Below are positions 55,735-64,000 of a stretch of 64,000 bases of DNA, piece after piece (the first letter of the stretch is position 1; each line of letters opens with the position of its first letter). The stretch covers positions 17,157,394-17,221,393 of the forward strand of contig CM063256.1 in NCBI GenBank assembly GCA_032158295.1. The letters are read 5' to 3'. The notes below the pieces were generated by a model that had not been told where the DNA came from, ran no database searches, and was given only the letters and a program-made list of their open reading frames with translations. Source of the stretch: Pycnopodia helianthoides. Lineage: Eukaryota > Echinodermata > Asteroidea > Forcipulatida > Asteriidae. The position numbers were made by a program, and so were the translations under genes.

Positions 55735-58220
55735 ACAAAAGTTTTCACCCGTGGGTTTCGAACCTTGCACCTTTCGTCTTCCAGTCTGTACCTTTCCCCT
55801 TTCGTCTTCCAGTCTGTACCTTTCCCTTTTGCCCTAGGTTACTGCCCACCACCACCCTATTTTTTGTTCAATATAAAGTTAAAGTTCTTTTCATTACCTT
55901 GTAAAAAGAAAGTTTTTATCTCTGAGACAACTCGGACTCGAACCAAGGTCCCTCTAATTTGCGTTACCATCAACTATCCAGTTGTGCTAATTTTTCTGCT
56001 GATGAGTAACGCTTTTCTTTTCTATATATACATAATTAAGTTAATTTTGTTAAGATGTAAAAAATACTTTTTACTTCTCATGTCCGAGCCGGATTCGAAC
56101 CAAGGTCCTGCAATTTGCGTTACCATCACCTATCCAGTTGTGCTATCTTTTTTTGCTGATAAGAATCGTGTTTTTTTCTCTATATTCATTATTAAGTTAA
56201 TTGTGTTTACATGTAAAAAAAACCTTTTTTCTTCTTCTTATGTCCCAGCCGGATTCGAACCCAGGTCCATCGATGTGCATCACATCAACTATCCACTGCG
56301 CTATCTGTTCTCCTTATATAGTTCTTTATTATATTATTTATAAGTAATACATAACCTTTTAAGTTTTAATAACAAAGCACAAAAATTCCAGGATTCGAAC
56401 CCGGGTTTTTCTTGTCTCTACATCAACCACCTCCGGTATCCAGATGTGCTAACTGTTCTCGTTATGAAATATGTTCTTTATTTCATGTATTACATAATGC
56501 CTTATGCAGTTTTATACACAAAAAAAATCACTCAAACCTACCGGGATTCGAACCCGGGTCTTGCAATTTGCGTTACCATCAACTATCCAGTCGTGCTATT
56601 TTTTCTGCTGATGAGAAACGTTTTTCTTTTCGCTATATACATTATCAAGTCAATTTTGTTAACATGTTTTTCTGCTCATGTCCGAGCCGAGTTGGATTTG
56701 AACCAACCACCTTCGGTGCTAACTTTTCTCCTTATCAAATAAGTTCTTTATTTCATGTATAACATAATGCATTACCTATTACAGTTTTATTTTTAAAAAA
56801 TCACTCAATGTGCACCGCCACAACTTTTCCAATTACTCTAACTGTTCTACTCAGAAGAAGTGCTCTTTATTTTAAATACAATAACATGTTACATTTTTAG
56901 GTTAGAAATCACCTATCCAGATGTTCTAACGGTTCTAGGCGTAAAAAGCCTTCTTTTTTAAAGATATAAATTACAAACAACCTTTATCATAAATATAATT
57001 AAAGATTAACGTGTGAAAAAGATTTTTTTCGGAGCCAATTTGGATTCAAACCAAGGTCTTTCAATGTGCGTAAGCATCAACTATCCAGTTGCGCTCATAA
57101 TAAACGTTGGTTTTCTCTACATACAGTATCAATTTTGTTTGATTGATGATGATCATGTAAAAAGAAAGTTTGCTCTTTTATTTTCTGAGCCAACTTGGAT
57201 TCGAACCAAGGTCCTGCAATGTGCATTACCATCGACTATTCAGTTGCGCTAACTGTTCTGCTCTTAAGAAACACGTTTTTTTCTCTATATAAAATGTATT
57301 TTTTATTTGATTAATGACAATCATGTAAAATAATTAATGTTTTTTTGTTTTTTTCTGAGCCAACTTGGATTCGAACCAAGGTCCTGCAATGTGCATTACG
57401 TCAACTATCCAGTTGCTCTAACTGTTCTTCTCATAATAAACGTTTGTTTGCGCTAACTGTTTCCTTCATAAAAGGTTGTCCTTTTTTATTTATCATGGAA
57501 ACCTTAGCTTTTAAAGTTTTCTTTAAAAAACACACAAACATACAGTGATTCTAACCTAGTTATTCCGACGTGCACTACCACGACCTTTCCATTTGCGCTA
57601 ACTCTTCTATGTGCTTCATATTTCAGATACATTAACACGTTACCATTAGTTAGATATACAAATTTAAAAAAGAAACTATAACTGCGTTTTTACTGGGTCT
57701 GTAGTTTTGCATTGTTTTCAACTATCCATTTATGCTAGCGGTTCTCCGCGTAAAAAGCTTTCTCGTTAAAAAGATATAAAATAAGAAATAGCCTTTATCC
57801 TAAATATTACCTACCTTTAAAGATGCAAAATATTCGACCATATCGCGATAAGATCCCCGGTCCTGTTCTTTTGCAATACTTCGCCTATCAATTTGGGCTC
57901 AATGTTCTCCACCACGTAAGAAGCGTTCTTTTTAAAGAGATCATTACCTATGATAACCTTTGTGAGATTTAAAAAAACAAAAACAAAAAACCTCCCATTA
58001 CTAGGATTTGAACCTTGGTCCAGTGGTTTTGCATTACACCACCTTTATCCAGTTGCGCTAACTGTTCTCCGTGTAAAAAGCTTTTTTTTAAAGACATTAA
58101 TAATAAATACTAAATTACTGTATAGTAAGATTTAAAAATATTACCATACTAGGATTCGAACCAGGGTCAGCTCAACTCCATCATACAACTTACGCACGGT
58201 AGCTATCTGATGTCTGCTTC
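55735..58220 (-). repeat. Tandem array of about 17 tRNA-like units, ~155-bp spacing
   Basis: On the minus strand each well-kept unit reads GCGCAACTGGATAGTTGATG (A-box-like), a hairpin-like middle, and CTTGGTTCGAATCCAAG, a perfect T-stem and B-box. Plus-strand B-box positions (start of the AACC after TTCG) are 55761, 55941, 56098, 56258, 56398, 56551, 56701, 57049, 57204, 57374, 57553, 58011 and 58159. Decayed units occur near 56815, 56905, 57700 and 57850. Spacers are AT-rich and share TTTTTCTCTATATA and TTAAGTTAATTTTGTTAACATG. No unit folds a normal 7-base anticodon loop, so these are not functional tRNA genes. Confidence 0.7.
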
Positions 58221-59862
58221 GGAATGAGTTCTTTTCTAACAATTTGTATCTAGAGTTTAAAATAATGCCGGACATCATACTTCTGGTTTTACGTTTCTGT
58301 TAAAATTGGTTAAGACGGGTTCCGTAAAGGTATGGCCTAATTGTTAAGGTCATGTGTACAGCTTTGTTGCGATGTATGTATTGTATGAAACACACCCATG
58401 TTTGGAATTGAAAAATAGATAAGTCTTCAATATTGAAGGGAACAATCAATGGATGCCTATAACTCGTTTTAATTTTAAAATGAATTAAGAGTAATGTAAT
58501 GAATTTTGTAATGATTTGATTTGATTTGATTTGATTTGATTTGAAACAGTTTATGAAAATTAGATCATCGCAATCAACAGCTGAATTGCGGCAAAAATAC
58601 ATAAAAGGTTGTAAATGTTGAATAACAAAAATTAATGGCATAAAAAGAACATTTTCTGGTTGGCATTTAAATTATTAAGGGTGGGGAAGAACATGAATTG
58701 TATCTGAATCTTAAAAATATGAGACACTAAATACAAGAAGTACATGGTCTACGATGTGTTTCAGATGGCTTGCACTTCGAATAAATTACCACGGCGACAA
58801 CGCATGCATAGGCCTACAAGTTAGTGTACAATGTATTGGTGCAACAGAAGCAGGTCAGGTGTAGGTAAAAATTAAAGTAGCCGATTGCAGTTGGGTAAAT
58901 CAAGGGGGGAACAGTGAAAAGGAGACAATATTATGGTGGTGTTCCCTGATGTGCCGTCTACAAACATTGCATTTGGAAATTGTGTATAGAGCACCTGGAA
59001 ATTCCCTGTGGCGTGCGTTTTAAGTGCATGTATTATGAAGGGGGCGGCGTATGTCTGCCCGAACAATGAGATCCGTCAGACTGGATTGGCTGTCTGTACG
59101 CTGACATATGTAAATCTTGACAAACAATGGGTTACAGACTCTCGATCCCCTTGCATCAAAGGATTAGCCTCAAACGTCTTGAGATGGCTTTAACTTTGAG
59201 TAAGTCGGTAATTATGAAGCGGAAAAGTCTGAAAAAATATTTCTAATCAAGCTAGAATCTTCATTAATAAATTCTGAAGAGTTAATACATTCTGAAGAGT
59301 TTAAGAAATGCCGTTAATGTTTAATTACTTTGAAGACTGGTTTTGTGAAGTGTGTATGTAGTCAGCGTGCGTATTTTGTTATAATAAAAGTGGGAGGACT
59401 GATGCTGCCAGTTTAATGTAGCGCAAGTACTTCGGATAACATTGGTGGTGGTGTGTAGCATGCACTCATGAGCCCCAAATGTTTGAGAACAAGCATCCAC
59501 CTCATCTTGAGCCCAACACTGAACATATTTTGAGTTTTGGTCAATAACCGTACACGACCGTCACTTTAGTTGACGCAAAGGTTTTGTTTTTGAGCTGTAT
59601 GTTTTTGATTTGACAATAGAAAGACAAACAAATCATCTAAAAACTAGAATGCTATTTTTAATTATGGAGGAAAATGGATCTCTCCGTATCGCTTTGGAAC
59701 TAGAACGTTGCTTCATAGAAAGCTTCTTATTTTTATGTCTTTGTTGACTTCAATTCAACTTCTCCTAGTCTGACTTGCCTGGCTGGAGGAAACAATTTGA
59801 GTAAATCTGAGGCAGATACTGGTCCCAGCGACTACAAGAACTACATCTCTAACTCGGCTTCT
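58221..59862. other. No recognisable gene
   Basis: It contains a TTTGA-type microsatellite at about 58515-58543. A stretch after CTTCTCCTAG at 59768 is open for about 30 codons up to the MITE at 59863, but it has no donor and no recognisable family. Confidence 0.5.
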
Positions 59863-60222
59863 TTAAAGGAACATTACAGAATTGGTTAGAACAAAACTCG
59901 TAAAATATACTTTTTGATCACAGATTTACATAAAACTTACACGGCCTAATGAGGATGATAGTAGAAAACATCCCTTGAAATATTTCTGTCTGAAATGCCA
60001 TATTTGATGAGAAATTAATAAAGTAATTTTCCGATTGGAGTATCGCTCAGTGAGCGTTTTATTCATTTGTTGAATCTATATGATTTCATGCAAACGTGTA
60101 ATCGGTTTTTCACTATTTTCTCGTGACCCAGATGGCCGATCGATCTCAAATTTCTACAGGTTTGCCAGTTTATGAATAATAATGTCGGATTACATAAAGT
60201 GCTTACATTGCCAGCAATTGTT
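59863..60222. mobile_element. TTAA-flanked MITE, family A, copy 6, right end missing
   Basis: The left end TTAAAGGAACATTACAGAAT is intact. The body runs to GCCAGCAATTGTTTGG and stops where the next element (60226) begins; the usual CAATTCTGTAATGTTCC end is absent. Confidence 0.82.
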
Positions 60223-60225
60223 TGG

Positions 60226-60381
60226 CTAGTCTTGGTTAAGACTCTCCTGTTATTAATACCTTCCCACGATATATCCATCGTGGTTGCATATACATATACA
60301 TTCGTGGTTGATAGCGCCCTCTAGTGGGGAGCTTTCGGCGCTTTCAAGATAATAAACAACAGGAGAGTCTTAACCAAGACT
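60226..60381. mobile_element. TAGTCTTGGTTAAGACTCTC-ended element
   Basis: TAGTCTTGGTTAAGACTCTC plus CTGTT at the left is mirrored by AACAGGAGAGTCTTAACCAAGACTA-type sequence at the right. The TAGTCTTGGTT terminus and the internal GATAGCGCCCTCTA word are shared with 49715-49980. It abuts and truncates the MITE copy before it. No flanking duplication is seen. Confidence 0.75.
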
Positions 60382-61371
60382 ATTACGGCCCCTGCTGGAG
60401 GAGGGTGCTCGAGTCCCCCAAGCCACCGAGCCCCCTGGGTGGGTGCGCCACTGCACTAGTTTACATTTCCTAGCCATGAAAATAACATTTCGAAGTTTTA
60501 AAAAGTTTGAATCCGATGCATTTTTTTAAAGACCTTAATGGGATCCCATGAGAATTTTGAGAGATGTAAAAGACCTTGACATTGCCTGGGACATTTTGCA
60601 CAAAGTTTGTTTAATATTAGGGCCCATCTTCAAATTAGAATGACCCTATGGATGGAATACAGAACTGACATTTAAAACGGGATGTCGCCAAAATAAAGCT
60701 CTAAGAGAACTACAAAAAACAAAAGGACTCAATCCTTCTCCATAGTTTTGCACCACTCTACACCCATGCAAATTAGCCATTGAGACAGGTTGGTTTAGCC
60801 GAAAGAAAAATCAATCAGAAACAATAAAAAACATTTCGTAATCAGTAAAAGCATTGCAAATTAATGATACCGAGTTAAAGAAACACCCCTTGCAAAAGTT
60901 TGGTACAGTCCAGAAACCTACGGCAGCAGGGTCTGGTACCACTCCTTTTCAATCAATAAAATAATGTTTTGTAGTAAGGGAACCAGATCATCTGCGGCTG
61001 ATCGCGTCGCGCGCTAACCGAGCTGAAGCTAGCACAGTATTGGGCCCAAAAATAGCAAGCCGCATTTTCGCGGAACAGCCAGCCGCGTATTCACGAAAAT
61101 AAAACACATGCAGTACAGGGAGGTGACAAAATGGCTCATTTTCTGTCGGCGAAACCGTGATTTTATCCGAACGAATACTGAAACATTAGCCATAACTAAC
61201 ATATTTTCATTAAATAATATTGAAAAGTTATAGCTATAAAGTATTGGAAAGTAATATACAAAGAAAAAAGTCACTAAATAACAAAAAAGCGGCAAACACG
61301 GAGACAATGTGCGTGTATTATGTCATAATATTTTTACGCTGTTTAAATACTGAAACATATTTTGAAAAGAG

Positions 61372-61970
61372 TTTGTACCCTTCGTTATGAGTAAAAGTGG
61401 AAGTTTTCGTCCAGAATCTTGAAGACTGATCAATGGGTATATCAAATTTTTGAGCTGGCTAATTTGGTCCACTAATTAGTAGTCAATTAACCACAGTTAT
61501 ACAGACGCCTATTCCATCGAAAACACGCACAATTGCATTTGCGGTAAAGTCAACTACCTATTGTAAAACATTTGTACCCTTCATTATAAATAAAAGTGGA
61601 ATTTTTAGTCCAGAATCTTGAAGACTGATACACTGGGCATACCAAATTTTTGAGCTGGCTAATTTGGTCCACTAATTAGTGGTTAATTAACCACAGTTAT
61701 ACAAACGCCATTTTCCATAAAACACGCACAGTTGCATACGCGGTTGAGTCAACTACCTTGTAGTTGTAAAGAATTTGTACCCTTCATTATTAATCTTTTT
61801 TGTGATTTTTAGCCCGGAATCCTGAAGACTATTATACTGGGCATACCAAATTTTTGAGCTAGTTAATTTGGTCCACTAATTAGTGGTTAATTTATCCAAA
61901 TTATATATAGACGCCATTTTCTCCTATAATACTCACAATTGCCTATGCGGCTGAGTAAACTAGCTATTTA
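61372..61970. repeat. Three tandem ~200-bp repeats
   Basis: TTTGTACCCTTC recurs at 61372, 61571 and 61774. Each unit then carries CCAGAATCTTGAAGACTG, AAATTTTTGAGCTGGCTAAT and TTGGTCCACTAATTAGT. The third unit is the most diverged. It is non-coding. The stretch 60382-61371 and 61971-62664 show nothing else recognised. Confidence 0.88.
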
Positions 61971-62664
61971 AATTACAATTACAATTTGCCGTGAATAAAA
62001 ATGTTATTACTCCCTTTTATTCCCCCCAATCAAAATTACGAAAAGGTTGGTGTTCAACTTAGAACAACGCATACAAATAAGATTAACTTTTAAATCTCAT
62101 GAATTTTATTTAATTTCTAGACAGTTTAATAAGCATCAACATAAATAGTTGTATATTTATTTCAAATTTTGTCTTAATGTAACAGTTAAAAGAAAACACA
62201 TCCGGGTTCTTTATAAATTATTCACTTAATTCACCCACTATATACTGGTTAGCGTCGGAGGGTCACTCTCACCTCTGACGTCGAAAGACTGACAGCATAA
62301 CTTTCCCCGTCTTTGATAGAGGAATGATCTTCCTATTTTCGTTTATTTCCCCCTGGATTTCACCTTAATTACATTTTGTATAAATTATTTCTTGTAAACA
62401 CTAGACTATCATAGCAGGTGTTGTTAATAAGCCCCAAAATGCCCATTTTAATGATTTTATTACTTGCTTCCACAAAATAATCCATTGTATAATCAACGAA
62501 AACAAGCCTTGCTTAATTTCTGGTGATTTTAAGAACAACCTTATCTACTGTAATCATCACAGCCAGCAACAGGATGTTTTGGATCAGAAATATAATCCTC
62601 GTCTTGCATACTCATTAATAAACCTACCAGGATCAAACAATCATCTTCCACTCTCATTGACACA

Positions 62665-64000
62665 TTTTCCCCACCTGGGAAAACCTTACCCGGGCCCCAG
62701 GGCCCGGAGAAAGTTTTTACCCGGCCCGAGGCCCCGGGGAAAACCTTTACCCGGGCCCCAGGGCCCGGAGAAAGTTTTTACCCGGCCCGAGGCCCGGGGA
62801 AAACCTTTACCCGGGCCCCAGGGCCCGGAGAAAGTTTTTACCCGGCCCGAGGCCCCGGGGAAAACCTTTACCCGGGCCCCAGGGCCCGGAGAAAGTTTTT
62901 ACCCGGCCCGAGGCCCCGGGGAAAACCTTTACCCGGGCCCCAGGGCCCGGAGAAAGTTTTTACCCGGCCCGAGGCACCGGGGAAAGCCTTTACCCGGGCC
63001 CCAGGGCCCGGAGAAAGTTTTTACCCGGCCCGAGGCACCGGGGAAAGCCTTTACCCGGGCCCCAGGGCCCGGAGAAAGTTTTTACCCGGCCAGAGGCACC
63101 GGGGAAAGCCTTTACCCGGGCCCCAGGGCCCGGAGAAAGTTTTTACCCGGCCCGAGGCCCCGGGGAAAACCTTTACCCGGGCCCCAGGGCCCGGAGAAAG
63201 TTTTTACCCGGCCCGAGGCCCCGGGGAAAACCTTTACCCGGGCCCCAGGGCCCGGAGAAAGTTTTTACCCGGCCCGAGGCCCCGGGGAAAACCTTTACCC
63301 GGGCCCCAGGGCCCGGAGAAAGTTTTTACCCGGCCCGAGGCACCGGGGAAAACCTTTACCCGGGCCCCAGGGCCCTGAGAAAGTTTTTACCCGGCCCGAG
63401 GCACCGGGGAAAACCTTTACCCGGGCCCCAGGGCCCGGAGAAAGTTTTTACCCGGCCCGAGGCACCGGGGAAAACCTTTACCCGGGCCCCAGGGCCCGGA
63501 GAAAGTTTTTACCCGGCCCGAGGCACCGGGGAAAACCTTTACCCGGGCCCCAGGGCCCGGAGAAAGTTTTTACCCGGCCCGAGGCACCGGGGAAAACCTT
63601 TACCCGGGCCCCAGGGCCCGGAGAAAGTTTTTACCCGGCCCGAGGCACCGGGGAAAACCTTTACCCGGGCCCCAGGGCCCGGAGAAAGTTTTTACCCGGC
63701 CCGAGGCACCGGGGAAAACCTTTACCCGGGCCCCAGGGCCCGGAGAAAGTTTTTACCCGGCCCGAGGCACCGGGGAAAACCTTTACCCGGGCCCCAGGGC
63801 CCGGAGAAAGTTTTTACCCGGCCCGAGGCACCGGGGAAAACCTTTACCCGGGCCCCAGGGCCCGGAGAAAGTTTTTACCCGGCCCGAGGCACCGGGGAAA
63901 ACCTTTACCCGGGCCCCAGGGCCCGGAGAAAGTTTTTACCCGGCCCGAGGCACCGGGGAAAACCTTTACCCGGGCCCCAGGGCCCGGAGAAAGTTTTTAC
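62665..64000. repeat. GC-rich 61-bp satellite, at least 21 units, open at window end
   Basis: Each 61-bp unit is two related halves, TTTTTACCCGGCCCGAGGC and CTTTACCCGGGCCCCAGGG, so it is an internal dimer. Variants come in blocks: GGCCCCGGGGAAAACC (units 1-4, one of them 60 bp), GGCACCGGGGAAAGCC (5-7), GGCCCCGGGGAAAACC (8-10) and GGCACCGGGGAAAACC (11 onward). The CCCGGGCCCCAGGGCCCGG core is nearly self-complementary. Confidence 0.96.

Noticed and set aside
50882..56343. ORFs of up to about 1800 codons on both strands
   Set aside because: They run through the 17-bp stop-free minisatellite and simply restate the unit in rotating frames. Opposite strands and other frames are equally open, and no start, splice or non-repeat domain supports a protein.
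56400..57548. ORFs with recurring PTWIRTKVLQCAL-type peptides
   Set aside because: They are translations of the tRNA-like units and their spacers in one frame; the similarity reflects the DNA repeat, not a protein family.
55735..58220. Functional tRNA gene cluster
   Set aside because: T-arms are good but no unit forms a proper anticodon stem with a seven-base loop, and the acceptor ends rarely pair.
59768..59875. Possible exon after the CTTCTCCTAG acceptor
   Set aside because: About 30 open codons with fair composition, but it runs into a MITE without a donor site and has no recognisable family or partner exon.
62665..64000. CRISPR-like array
   Set aside because: There are no unique spacers: the whole 61-bp unit repeats, and the window is clearly animal nuclear DNA.

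Overview
This is eukaryotic nuclear DNA of a deuterostome invertebrate, most plausibly a sea star or another echinoderm. The inference rests on (i) split genes with GT-AG introns whose products resemble animal SLC66A3 and C8orf76, (ii) a Gmr1-type Ty3/gypsy retrotransposon with integrase placed before reverse transcriptase, a group described from deuterostomes, and (iii) a dense load of TTAA-flanked MITEs and tRNA-Leu-like SINEs of the kind I associate with echinoderm genomes. No database search was possible, so the species is not established.

Host genes. Three host loci can be read. An SLC66A3-like PQ-loop membrane protein gene (+ strand, seven coding exons, 24423-38370, 213 aa, all splice phases agree) starts 1.2 kb from a divergently oriented first coding exon of an unrecognised gene (- strand, 23217-23073). 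A C8orf76-like gene (- strand, six coding exons, 49538-42054) converges on it. Its reading frame slips by one base inside exon 2 and again at the exon 5/6 junction. Each slip looks like one missing base, so either assembly indels or decay of the gene is possible.

Mobile DNA. Intron 2 of the SLC66A3-like gene (8.5 kb) is mostly a nested insertion. A DNA transposon with perfect 41-bp inverted repeats and a 9-bp target duplication landed four bases downstream of the exon 2 donor junction. Inside it sits an apparently intact Gmr1-like retrotransposon (25702-32301) with TATAG target duplications, a tRNA-Pro-type primer site and one uninterrupted 1573-codon gag-pol frame. Its two LTRs look identical over the shared 331 bp, but one lacks 946 bp. 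Elsewhere the window holds at least four families of TTAA-flanked inverted-repeat elements, a family with CAGGGCT ends and 5-bp duplications, a 1.87-kb element carrying seven GGGGTAAAAACGCCC-type motifs, fold-back elements, SINEs and LINE 3' ends.

Tandem repeats. Two 21-bp minisatellites (32.8-33.6 and 44.7-45.2 kb) look like expansions inside copies of one dispersed inverted-repeat element. A 4.8-kb 17-bp minisatellite fills 50.9-55.7 kb and creates very long meaningless ORFs on both strands. It is followed directly by about 17 degenerate tRNA-like units spaced about 155 bp apart (55.7-58.2 kb). A 1.32-kb direct duplication lies in intron 1 of the C8orf76-like gene. Three ~200-bp repeats lie at 61.4-61.9 kb, and a GC-rich 61-bp satellite runs off the right edge.

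The first 23 kb and 58.2-62.6 kb appear to be intergenic or intronic and rich in mobile elements; I recognise no host exon there.
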